Assembly: GCA_017608775.1 (NCBI GenBank)
Contig: JAFCFF010000007.1
Location: 1 to 15,544 of the forward strand
Origin: Candidatus Iainarchaeum sp.
GTDB lineage: Archaea > Iainarchaeota > Iainarchaeia > Iainarchaeales > JAFCFF01
Direction: 5' to 3'
Length of the DNA: 15,544 bases
Made by a program: the position numbers and the translations under genes. Positions 4,869 through 11,288 of the stretch are shown here, piece after piece. How positions within the stretch are numbered: position 1 is the stretch's first letter; each line of letters opens with the position of its first letter. Below the pieces are notes generated by a model, which ran no database searches, was not told the DNA's origin, and saw only the letters and a list, made by a program, of their open reading frames with translations.

Positions 4869-7232
4869 ATGCTAGGCAAAAAGGGTATAGCGCTTCCGCT
4901 TATGCTAGCGGTTGCTGCGGTTGCTGCGATTGGAACCATAGCTATCATAAACGAGGTTGCCTATCCAATAGTAACAAACAAGGCCCCCCTAAACACGATG
5001 AAAGCTCTTCTTAAAACATCTCAGCTTAACCTTGGAGAGTATGTTGGGGGCAGCCTTAGATTTACAAAGGGAACCATAAACACAGGAGAGATCGGAAAAA
5101 ACATAAGTTTTGAGTGTTTTTTGTGTAATGAAAAAAGAATTAAGGTGGAAAAAAACAGCATAGAAATCAAAGCAAGGGATTCCCACAAAATTTACGCTGT
5201 TACAAGGCCAAGAGTTGTTTGTGATGGCGAATGTAGAGAAGAGGGTTTGCAAACAACTTTTTTTATAGGAGAAAAGCCAGGGGAGTTTGAGTTTGTTAGC
5301 TTTGAGGTGTCCTCTGTTGATGCAGACAAAAATGTTTTTGAGGAAATAGTCTTACCGTCTGAGGGTTTGAGGATCGATGTAGGGATAAAAAACAACAGCA
5401 AAAACAAAGACAGTTTTCTTCTAACACTTGAAAAGGAGGGAAAAGAGATTTTTAACATCAAGAAAGAGCTTGGAGGAAACATGGAAGAAAAGATTATCCG
5501 GGAGTTTGTTGCTCCCTCTGTTGGAGGAGAATACTTATATACTTTGAGACTTGAGAGGAAGGGAGCTTCCTATAGGGAAATCGAGTTCAGGATAAGGGTT
5601 TTCAGCACCAAGCTTTTGAAATGTGAGAAAATAAGATTTGAGGAAACAATAGAGGAAACCGGTGCCTGTTACCTAAGAGCCATATGTGATGAATGTAGTC
5701 TTGTTTCCTTGTGCAGGAATTTATTTTATAAGGAAATGGGAGTTGTTCCTGAGGGATTTTACACATCCCCAGACACTGATTTTTTTAATAAGCATATTGT
5801 TATCGAAAAGCTTGCGATATGCCAAAGTCAGGAAGAGCTAGAGGAAGAGATTGCACAAGGTATAGCAAAGCTAAAACTTGTAGAAATAGAAATATTGCCA
5901 GAAATGGTTGCTCCTAAAGAAGAACCAAGGGAAGGAATAAGTCTGCCTGGAACTGGTGTTGGAGAGCCTGTCCCAGAGGAGCCTACCAAAGAGGAGATTG
6001 GGGAAGACATAGCAAAAACACCAAAAGTCATAACAAACAAAGTAGTGAAAATAGAAAGGCGGCCAAAGGCAGCCTGGAAAAAAAGAATTGAGAACGAAAT
6101 AACAAGAGAGAAGGAAAGTGAGGAAAAAAGAAGGGAGTTTGTGGAACATTATGAGGAGTTTAAAACCGGGTTGCAAACTTTTGTTGTTGATGAGGAGAAA
6201 GAGTTTAGAATAGCAAAATTGGATAGTAGGCCTTCCCTAAAAAATAAAATCTATAAAATTGCAAGGAGGTTTAATATTGACCCTTATTTGTTTGCTGCCT
6301 TGATCTATCATGAAAGTGGATTTCAAAAAGATGTTATCTCCTCAGCTGGGGCTGTTGGCCTTGGACAGATATTGATAGATACTGCTTATGGTGCTTGTAA
6401 AACTGTTTTAACTGGGGAGCTATCTTCCGGCGAGTTGGCAAGATGGAAAAAATATTTTAAAGAGAGAAGATCAAAACCCGAGAGATTAAAAAGTTACTCA
6501 AGAGAGCTTGCGATGAAAATTGGTTTGTTTGAGGAGGAAATAAATCTTATGTGCTCTGCGATGGTTTATAGCAATTACAGAGAACGTTGTGGAGGAGACG
6601 ATATCATTGGCCTTGCAGCCTATAACGCAGGTACTGCAGCAGCAGGATGTCCGAACAACCCACATGTGCCAGACTATACAGAAACAAAAAAATTTGTGAG
6701 AAACATTCCCACACTTGCAAACAGGTGGAAGCAGGAGTTTATAGAAGCTAAAAAACAGCAGGAAATAACAACCGGGAAGAGTTTTGGTTTTTTGGGAAAA
6801 CCAACAACAAGATGGAAGGCAAGTAGCTGTTATGGAGAGAGAATATTACGTGGAAAAAGGGATTTTCATGATGGAATAGATTTTCCTGTTTCGGTTGGGT
6901 CGCCGGTTTATGCTATGTATGATGGGGTAGTTTACAGAACATGCGCTGGTTGGTGTGGGGGCTTTGGAAACTCAATAGCAATAAAACACTGGCATCCATC
7001 TCTTGGAACCTTCTATACCGGATATCACCATCTACAGAGAATATTGGTAAGTAAGGGACAAACAATAACAAAGGGAAGCATAATCGCAAGGTCTGGCAAC
7101 ACTGGCATAAGCACAGGGCCACATTTAGATATAAAAGTTTGGACAAGAGCAGACTATGTTTGGAAAAAAGACACCGGAATAAATCCTTTACCCTTGTTTT
7201 CCCCAGAAGACAGGGCAAAAATAGGTTGTTGA
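4869..7232 (+). CDS. exported bifunctional murein hydrolase-like protein: lytic transglycosylase (SLT) plus M23 peptidase
   Basis: A 787-residue surface or secreted protein. Residues 1-35 have a KKG followed by a long hydrophobic run (about 7-27), either a membrane anchor or a class III (pilin-type) signal cleaved after Gly. Residues 40-260 look like extracytoplasmic beta domains with paired Cys (CDGEC, CEK...C...CDEC). A Glu/Pro-rich linker and charged helix follow (about 335-440). An SLT lytic transglycosylase domain spans about 455-600: Glu482 in YHESGF is the expected catalytic acid, with AGAVGLGQI and LAAYNAG (582-588). An M23 endopeptidase domain spans about 650-775: HDGID (His667, Asp671), YHHL (719-722) and HLD (752-754), where LytM-type enzymes have HxH. 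Together these would cut the glycan strands and peptide stems of bacterial murein, which archaea lack. Activity and target are inferred. Confidence 0.9.
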   Translation: MLGKKGIALPLMLAVAAVAAIGTIAIINEVAYPIVTNKAPLNTMKALLKTSQLNLGEYVGGSLRFTKGTINTGEIGKNISFECFLCNEKRIKVEKNSIEIKARDSHKIYAVTRPRVVCDGECREEGLQTTFFIGEKPGEFEFVSFEVSSVDADKNVFEEIVLPSEGLRIDVGIKNNSKNKDSFLLTLEKEGKEIFNIKKELGGNMEEKIIREFVAPSVGGEYLYTLRLERKGASYREIEFRIRVFSTKLLKCEKIRFEETIEETGACYLRAICDECSLVSLCRNLFYKEMGVVPEGFYTSPDTDFFNKHIVIEKLAICQSQEELEEEIAQGIAKLKLVEIEILPEMVAPKEEPREGISLPGTGVGEPVPEEPTKEEIGEDIAKTPKVITNKVVKIERRPKAAWKKRIENEITREKESEEKRREFVEHYEEFKTGLQTFVVDEEKEFRIAKLDSRPSLKNKIYKIARRFNIDPYLFAALIYHESGFQKDVISSAGAVGLGQILIDTAYGACKTVLTGELSSGELARWKKYFKERRSKPERLKSYSRELAMKIGLFEEEINLMCSAMVYSNYRERCGGDDIIGLAAYNAGTAAAGCPNNPHVPDYTETKKFVRNIPTLANRWKQEFIEAKKQQEITTGKSFGFLGKPTTRWKASSCYGERILRGKRDFHDGIDFPVSVGSPVYAMYDGVVYRTCAGWCGGFGNSIAIKHWHPSLGTFYTGYHHLQRILVSKGQTITKGSIIARSGNTGISTGPHLDIKVWTRADYVWKKDTGINPLPLFSPEDRAKIGC

Positions 7233-7235
7233 AAA

Positions 7236-7745
7236 CTAGTTGTAACAAATCACCAAAAAATCCTTTTCTTTCTCTCCAACTGTTTTTTCTATTTTGTTCT
7301 TGGTTTCAATAATGTTAGAAATTTCCTTCAGAAACTGCCTTTCTCTTAAGGGAACTGCCAAAACGTAAATAAAAAACCTCTTTTTTTCCAGAAACTCCCT
7401 TAGTTTTCTCCTATCCAGCAAATTTAAAGCATCTATTGAAATTAAAACATCAAATTTTTTTCTCATAAAACTTTTATCCTTAACCAAGTTCTCAAAACTT
7501 TTCAAGATATATGAAATTTCCTTTTTTCTTGGCCTAACTCTTTTTTCGTTTAAGTCAACCCCAACAACTTCCCTGAAACCTAGCTTGGAAAAGTAATAAA
7601 ACCAGGCCTTTCCTATCCCTATATCCAAAACACTAAACCTTCTTGTGTTGTTTTTATTGAAAAGACTCTTTGTTAGATTTAATATATCTCTGTACTTCTC
7701 TTCCTGAGCTTTTTTCCAGGATTTATATATTATGGGAAAAAACAT
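7236..7745 (-). CDS. SAM-dependent class I methyltransferase, substrate unknown
   Basis: A 169-residue Rossmann-fold methyltransferase. Motif I is VLDIGIGKA (residues 39-47), followed by an acidic strand end VVGVDLNE with Asp64 that should bind the SAM ribose, and a motif IV-like strand FDVLISIDALNLL. The protein is short, with only an N-terminal helix before motif I and no recognisable substrate domain, so I assign no substrate. Its stop lies 3 nt from that of the convergent murein-hydrolase-like gene. The ATG is about 28 nt from a TTTTAAAA box, suggesting a leaderless transcript. The last strand (DFLVICYN) completes the fold. Confidence 0.78.
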   Translation of the reverse strand: MFFPIIYKSWKKAQEEKYRDILNLTKSLFNKNNTRRFSVLDIGIGKAWFYYFSKLGFREVVGVDLNEKRVRPRKKEISYILKSFENLVKDKSFMRKKFDVLISIDALNLLDRRKLREFLEKKRFFIYVLAVPLRERQFLKEISNIIETKNKIEKTVGEKEKDFLVICYN

Positions 7746-7766
7746 AATCTCTAAGCTAAGAGAAAG

Positions 7767-7778
7767 GTTTTAAAATTA
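7767..7778. promoter_or_regulatory. shared bidirectional TATA element (methyltransferase / structured leader of dnaG)
   Basis: The palindromic TTTTAAAA core lies about 28 nt from the methyltransferase ATG (7745) and about 26-28 nt from the first base pair of the folded element starting near 7799. This places the rightward transcription start at the foot of the stem. Confidence 0.45.
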
Positions 7779-7798
7779 AAGTCAAGAATATTTCTTAA

Positions 7799-7905
7799 GA
7801 GGCTGAGGAAGAGGCCTTATGTTTAAGCTTTAACGTAAATTAACTTAGTTAAAAATTTCAAAACCCAAAACATAAGAAAAAAAAGAAAGCTACTTCTTCA
7901 GCCTT
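7799..7905 (+). ncRNA. structured RNA element: dnaG leader or separate small RNA
   Basis: Bases 7799-7811 can pair with 7893-7905 (13 pairs, two of them G-U, including GGCTGAGGAAG with CTTCTTCAGCC), and 7816-7824 (CTTATGTTT) pair perfectly with 7868-7876. The loop contains a further AT-rich hairpin around TTAAC-TTA-GTTAA. A TATA box is centred about 26 nt before the foot of the stem, so the RNA would begin with the stem. No T-run follows, and the dnaG ribosome binding site starts 11 nt after the stem, so a folded 5' leader is as likely as a free RNA. I could not match it to SRP, RNase P, C/D or H/ACA RNA. Confidence 0.45.
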
Positions 7906-7926
7906 ACAAAAAAAAGAGGTGAGAAT

Positions 7927-9135
7927 ATGGCAAAGACATATTTAAGTGTTGTTAAGTATTTGGTAGCATCAGACTTTGAGATTGATGGAATTGTAAATAA
8001 GCACGATATCATAGGGGCTGTCTTTGGACAGTCCGAGGGGCTTGTTGGGAAGGACCTTGACCTAAAGGAGTTGCAATCGTCTGGAAAGATTGGAATAATA
8101 GACGTTAAATACACCCACGAAAACGGAAAAACCGTTGGTTCCCTAGTTATCCCGAGCTCCATGAACATGGTAGAGACAGCTGTTGTTGGGGCTGCGATCG
8201 AGACTGTTGAGAAGGTAGGCCCATATACAAGTAAATTTCAGATTAAAGAGATAAAGGATGTCAGAGCAGCAAAAAGAGAGCATGTGGAAAGAAGGGCAAA
8301 AGAGCTGCTTGAGAGAATGATATTTGAGCAAATACCTGATTCCAGGGAACTTGTGGAGAGGGTTTCCCAAAAGATAAAAATATCTGACGTTCTTGAGGAT
8401 GACGGAATAACCTATTCCCCTGCGATAGAGGACTCAAATGAGGTAATTCTTGTGGAGGGCAGAGCAGATGTTCTTAACCTATTGAAAAACGGGATAAAGA
8501 ACGTTGCAAGCTTTGTGGAGACAAAGGACTTTGATAGGTTAAGAGATCTAACAAAGAGAAAAAAAATAACTGTTTTTGTTGACGGAGACAGAGGAGGAGA
8601 CCTAAGCATAAAAAAGCTGTTAAACGAGCTAAGGCTAGACTATATCACAAAGGCGCCTTCTGGAAAGGAGGTCGAGGAACTAACAAAAAAGGAAATTCTT
8701 AGCTCCCTAAAACATAAGCTAAAAGCAGCAGATTTTCTTGGAAGGGGAAAAAGGGAAAAAACCAATGAAGTGAAAAGAAGACAAAGAACACAGGAAAGAA
8801 CAGGAAGAATAAGTGTAAGAACCCTGAAAATTCCGCTTAGGAGAGAGGATAGAGAAGATGAAAATCTCAAAAAGATAAGGAAGTTGGGAGAAAAAGTAAG
8901 GGGAGAGATGACTGCCCTGATCTTTGACAAATCACTAAAGCTTAAAAAAGAGGTTTCTATAGATAAACTTCAAGAAGCCCTAGAAAGAGAGAGTGAGGTT
9001 TACGCAATTGCGATGGATGGCATAATAACAAAAAGAATAGTTGATAAGGCAAGGGAAAAAGGGCTGAAATACATCGTGGGGGTAAAGTCAAGGCTAAAAA
9101 AAGATGAGAGGGACATTGTTATTTCCCTGTTTTAG
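7927..9135 (+). CDS. dnaG: archaeal DnaG primase-like protein
   Basis: A 402-residue protein matching archaeal DnaG. It opens with AKTYLSVVKYLVASDFEIDG and the SEGL and GKTVGSLVIPSSM segments typical of the archaeal family. The TOPRIM domain follows, with Glu177 in VILVEGRADV (173-182) and the acidic DGDRGGD cluster (219-225). The C-terminal part is Lys/Arg-rich and helical. Archaeal DnaG has been linked both to RNA primer synthesis and to the exosome, where it acts as an adaptor for poly(A)-rich RNA. A strong AGAGGTGA ribosome binding site (7915-7922) precedes the ATG by 4 nt. The gene is downstream of a TATA box and a folded RNA element (7799-7905). Confidence 0.96.
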   Translation: MAKTYLSVVKYLVASDFEIDGIVNKHDIIGAVFGQSEGLVGKDLDLKELQSSGKIGIIDVKYTHENGKTVGSLVIPSSMNMVETAVVGAAIETVEKVGPYTSKFQIKEIKDVRAAKREHVERRAKELLERMIFEQIPDSRELVERVSQKIKISDVLEDDGITYSPAIEDSNEVILVEGRADVLNLLKNGIKNVASFVETKDFDRLRDLTKRKKITVFVDGDRGGDLSIKKLLNELRLDYITKAPSGKEVEELTKKEILSSLKHKLKAADFLGRGKREKTNEVKRRQRTQERTGRISVRTLKIPLRREDREDENLKKIRKLGEKVRGEMTALIFDKSLKLKKEVSIDKLQEALERESEVYAIAMDGIITKRIVDKAREKGLKYIVGVKSRLKKDERDIVISLF

Positions 9136-9151
9136 GTTTGTTTTGGTTTTT

Positions 9152-9553
9152 TTATTTTCTTCTAAACTCAAGCTCCTCAACCGGAATGACAGCATGCAGC
9201 CTGTATAAAATCAGACCTATGAAAAACCACATAAGCCAGATTAAAAACATGGAAAGCTCCCTAAACAAAGGCTCAAAGGATTTTGAGAAGGATATCCTTC
9301 CCTCAAACTCGTTTACTCTGACCTTGAGCAAGCTAAGTGCGGTTTCCTGACAATTTCTAAATATCCCTGGGTCCTCAAAACCAGTTGCCCTTGCAAAACA
9401 AGAGTTTACAGAGGATATGTGATAGGGCAATTCCGAGATAGAGTAGATAACAAGAACAAGCTGGAATATCGCTGCAAGCATTAGGATTGCGCCTATGAGT
9501 TTCAGGAGATTTATCTGTAGGGTTCCAAACCTTAACAGAATTACTCTTTTCAT
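9152..9553 (-). CDS. hypothetical two-pass membrane protein
   Basis: I do not recognise this 133-residue protein. Two strong hydrophobic segments are visible, at about 15-39 and 99-118. The roughly 60-residue loop between them carries Cys52 and Cys68, which could form a disulfide outside the cell. Positive residues at the N-terminus (MKR, R8) and C-terminus (FRRK) favour both ends in the cytoplasm. The start ATG lies about 28 nt from an AT box (9577-9585) that also serves the divergent tRNA-Val gene. It is convergent with dnaG, 16 nt between the two stops. Confidence 0.75.
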   Translation of the reverse strand: MKRVILLRFGTLQINLLKLIGAILMLAAIFQLVLVIYSISELPYHISSVNSCFARATGFEDPGIFRNCQETALSLLKVRVNEFEGRISFSKSFEPLFRELSMFLIWLMWFFIGLILYRLHAVIPVEELEFRRK

Positions 9554-9576
9554 TTTAAGAAAGAAAAGAGAAAATG

Positions 9577-9585
9577 TTTTTAATA
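9577..9585. promoter_or_regulatory. shared bidirectional TATA-like element (membrane protein / tRNA-Val)
   Basis: TTTTTAATA is centred about 28 nt from the minus-strand ATG (9553) and 29 nt from the first base of tRNA-Val (9610), the right distance for transcription in both directions. Confidence 0.45.
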
Positions 9586-9609
9586 CATATGAGGTTTGCT
9601 TGTTTTAGA

Positions 9610-9681
9610 GGGCCTGTAGTCTAGTGGTTAGGACAACGCCCTTACAAGGCGTTGGCCCAGGTTCGAATCCTGGCAGGCCCA
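9610..9681 (+). tRNA. tRNA-Val (anticodon UAC)
   Basis: A complete 72-nt cloverleaf. The acceptor stem GGGCCTG pairs with CAGGCCC and A is the discriminator. The anticodon stem ACGCC/GGCGT encloses the loop CTTACAA with anticodon TAC at 9643-9645, which reads GUA-family valine codons. The T arm is CCAGG-TTCGAAT-CCTGG. There is no encoded CCA and no intron. A TATA box is centred 29 nt upstream. Confidence 0.98.
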
Positions 9682-9695
9682 TTTCGCAAAAAAAC

Positions 9696-9706
9696 AATAT
9701 TTAAAA
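9696..9706 (+). promoter_or_regulatory. TATA-like promoter of the tRNA-like element
   Basis: AATATTTAAAA is centred about 28 nt before the first base of the tRNA-like element at 9729, the same spacing as before tRNA-Val. Confidence 0.5.
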
Positions 9707-9728
9707 AAACAACAGAAGTAAGTTATTT

Positions 9729-9791
9729 GGGCATGTAGCTTATTGAGTTATATGACTTTCGGGTTGTGTGGCTCTTTAGGTTATGTGCCCA
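9729..9791 (+). ncRNA. tRNA-like 63-nt cloverleaf, degenerate tRNA or novel small RNA
   Basis: Between two normal tRNA genes lies a sequence that folds like a shortened tRNA. A 7-bp terminal stem joins GGGCATG (9729-9735) to TGTGCCC (9784-9790), with A at the discriminator position. Inside, three hairpins are possible: TAGCT/AGTTA (9736-9740 with 9746-9750), ATGAC/GTTGT (9752-9756 with 9763-9767) and GTGGC/GTTAT (9768-9772 with 9780-9784, competing for 9784 with the terminal stem). Many pairs are G-U. The A-box-like TGTAGCTTA is tRNA-like, but GTTCNANNC of the T arm and the variable loop are missing, and no convincing anticodon loop is present. It has its own TATA box and a T7 run (9794-9800). 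It may be a decayed tRNA gene or a small RNA derived from one. Confidence 0.5.
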
Positions 9792-9793
9792 AC

Positions 9794-9800
9794 TTTTTTT
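9794..9800 (+). terminator. T-run terminator after the tRNA-like element
   Basis: Seven consecutive T follow the discriminator-like A by two bases, matching the oligo-T terminators of archaeal RNA genes. Confidence 0.5.
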
Positions 9801-9840
9801 GGTTTTTGATTTATTTTGTAAGTTGGTTTTAATTTTGTTT

Positions 9841-9850
9841 TTTAATATTT
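9841..9850 (+). promoter_or_regulatory. TATA-like promoter of tRNA-Gly
   Basis: TTTAATATTT is centred about 30 nt before tRNA-Gly. The rest of the gap 9801-9875 is T-rich and shows nothing else recognisable. Confidence 0.4.
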
Positions 9851-9875
9851 TCTCTTCTTTTTCTCTTTATAAAAA

Positions 9876-9947
9876 GCGCCTGTAGTTCAGTGGTTAGAAT
9901 ACAGCCTTGCCAAGGCTGAGACCCGGGTTCAAATCCCGGTGGGCGCA
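9876..9947 (+). tRNA. tRNA-Gly (anticodon GCC)
   Basis: A complete 72-nt cloverleaf. The acceptor stem GCGCCTG pairs with TGGGCGC (two G-U pairs) and A is the discriminator. The anticodon stem CAGCC/GGCTG encloses TTGCCAA with anticodon GCC at 9909-9911. The T arm is CCGGG-TTCAAAT-CCCGG. CCA is not encoded and there is no intron. The convergent protein gene ends 2 nt after the tRNA. Confidence 0.98.
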
Positions 9948-9949
9948 CT

Positions 9950-10657
9950 TCAAGGCCGAAAAAGAGATTCTTGCTTTTTTTTAACTGTCTTTCCTCTGTT
10001 CCAGCTCCTAAGATCTCTTTCAAAAATAAATTGTCTTCCTCTTCTCTCTCTTGAAATTTTAGATACCACTAATCTTAAAAGTCTTGAAATTTCCGGGTTT
10101 TCTTTTAAAAATCCTTTAAGATTTTCCTCCACAAGGGAATGTTTAAACCTCTCAAAATAAAACGGCTCCGATCTTGTTTTTGTAAGATAATAATCAAAGC
10201 TTTCAAAGAAACCATAGTGTTTTTTATCCAATTCTCTATAAAATCTCAAAACGCTTCTATGGTCTAAACTGCGTTTTTCAAGAGCCTTGTTTATTTTATC
10301 AATGACTTCTCTGGCTTCCTTTTCAAAAGATGCCGGGTATCCTATTTTTGTTGCATATCCAACAAACTCCCTTAAAAGAGAAACAACTCTTCTAAGAAAA
10401 ACTCGTTCTATGTTGTCCTCTAGTTTTTGCTCTGCCTTTCTTATAAAAAGAGAGAGTTGTTTTTTTGTTTTTACAGGCATTCCATATCTCTCGTTAAACT
10501 CTGGGTATGTTTTTTTACCAAAATAATCGTAAACTCCTTTTCTAATTCTTTTTCTTAACTCAAGAAAACGAGAATAAATAAGGCTGTGAAAATAGAGAAA
10601 CAGATTTCCTCTTTCCCTAAAAATTGCTTGTGGAGATGGCAGTTCTTTTTTTCCCAT
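9950..10657 (-). CDS. hypothetical helical protein
   Basis: I do not recognise this 235-residue protein. It is strongly charged and predicted almost entirely helical (for example RELRKRI-like and KINKALEKRS segments), rich in Phe, Tyr and Arg, without signal peptide, membrane segment, Cys pairs or a catalytic signature. The C-terminus is a basic tail (RGKTVKKKQ). It lies 44 nt downstream of the gene at 10702-11238 on the same strand, probably one transcript, and its stop is 2 nt from the 3' end of tRNA-Gly. Its composition and size resemble the protein at 769-1575. Confidence 0.75.
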   Translation of the reverse strand: MGKKELPSPQAIFRERGNLFLYFHSLIYSRFLELRKRIRKGVYDYFGKKTYPEFNERYGMPVKTKKQLSLFIRKAEQKLEDNIERVFLRRVVSLLREFVGYATKIGYPASFEKEAREVIDKINKALEKRSLDHRSVLRFYRELDKKHYGFFESFDYYLTKTRSEPFYFERFKHSLVEENLKGFLKENPEISRLLRLVVSKISRERRGRQFIFERDLRSWNRGKTVKKKQESLFRP

Positions 10658-10701
10658 TAGAAAAATAAAACAAAAATCAAATAAAAACTTTTTGAAAGAA
10701 A

Positions 10702-11238
10702 CTAAGTTTTTTCCCTTGCCTCCAAACTAAACTTAGCTATTTTTGCCCTTAGGTTTCTTACCTTTTGTGCCTCTTCTGACTTGTTTTGTTGTAAAAATTT
10801 TTCCTCCAGCTTATAAAGAACGTTATCCATAACCTGGGCTCTTCTAGAAACTAACTCATTTAAATATCTTGCAAATTCCTTTCTTAAATTTCTTTTCTCA
10901 TCCTCAGTTAATTTTTTATCGTGTGGTAAAAACTCCTCAACCAACTCATAGTTTTCTGCTATCATATCAATTCTTTTTCTCCTTAGAACATGCTCTCTCA
11001 AAGTTTTAAAGAAAAAAATTAGTTTCCCCAAGGCTTCCTTGTTGAGATATGGAAGAAAATGTAAGAGTTCTCCGTGTAGGTTGTAAACCCTGTAAAGAAC
11101 TGGAAGAACTTCATTGTCTATAAATTCGTGTTCAAAGCCTTTTTTGAAGTTTTTTGAAAGAGATTTTTCAAGTAGGTTTAGCTCTTCCTTGGATAGCTCC
11201 GAAACCCGTTTATAGAAATGAATGTGTCTCTCAGGCAT
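10702..11238 (-). CDS. hypothetical helical protein, first gene of a minus-strand pair
   Basis: I do not recognise this 178-residue protein. It is charged and predicted all-helical, with regular heptad-like Leu spacing in segments such as LSKEELNLLEKSL and ELVSRRAQVMDNVLYKLEEK; it could form a coiled coil or helical bundle. There is no export signal. It is followed by the helical protein at 9950-10657 after 44 nt. Upstream it is divergent from the HIT gene, and the shared AT box centred near 11262 is about 24 nt from its ATG, suggesting a leaderless transcript. Confidence 0.75.
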   Translation of the reverse strand: MPERHIHFYKRVSELSKEELNLLEKSLSKNFKKGFEHEFIDNEVLPVLYRVYNLHGELLHFLPYLNKEALGKLIFFFKTLREHVLRRKRIDMIAENYELVEEFLPHDKKLTEDEKRNLRKEFARYLNELVSRRAQVMDNVLYKLEEKFLQQNKSEEAQKVRNLRAKIAKFSLEAREKT

Positions 11239-11254
11239 ATCTAAGAGAAGATTG

Positions 11255-11268
11255 AATATAATATAAAC
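11255..11268. promoter_or_regulatory. shared bidirectional TATA element (helical protein / HIT)
   Basis: AATATAATATAAAC is centred about 24 nt from the minus-strand ATG (11238) and 27 nt from the HIT ATG (11289), filling the 50-nt divergent gap. Both transcripts would be leaderless. Confidence 0.5.
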
Positions 11269-11288
11269 TTTTTTCTCTCAAAATTGCT

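Noticed and set aside
4869..7232. Prophage endolysin as the source of the murein hydrolase-like gene
   Set aside because: Flanked by hjc, a small methyltransferase and dnaG, with no holin, tail, integrase or attachment site; base composition looks like the neighbours.
7799..7905. Assigning the folded element to RNase P RNA, SRP RNA, C/D box or H/ACA RNA
   Set aside because: It is too short for the first two, has no RUGAUGA box C, and although ACA occurs just after the stem (7906-7908), the distance to the internal loop is about 30 nt rather than the 14-16 nt of a pseudouridylation pocket.
9729..9791. Calling the tRNA-like element a functional tRNA with an assigned amino acid
   Set aside because: No seven-base anticodon loop closes properly, the T-arm consensus is missing and there is no variable loop; CGG (Pro) or TTC (Glu) anticodons can each be forced but neither fits.
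9829..10023. 64-codon minus-strand frame spanning tRNA-Gly
   Set aside because: It runs through a complete tRNA gene and into another frame of a supported gene; the peptide PPGFEPGSQPWQG is a familiar artefact of antisense tRNA translation.
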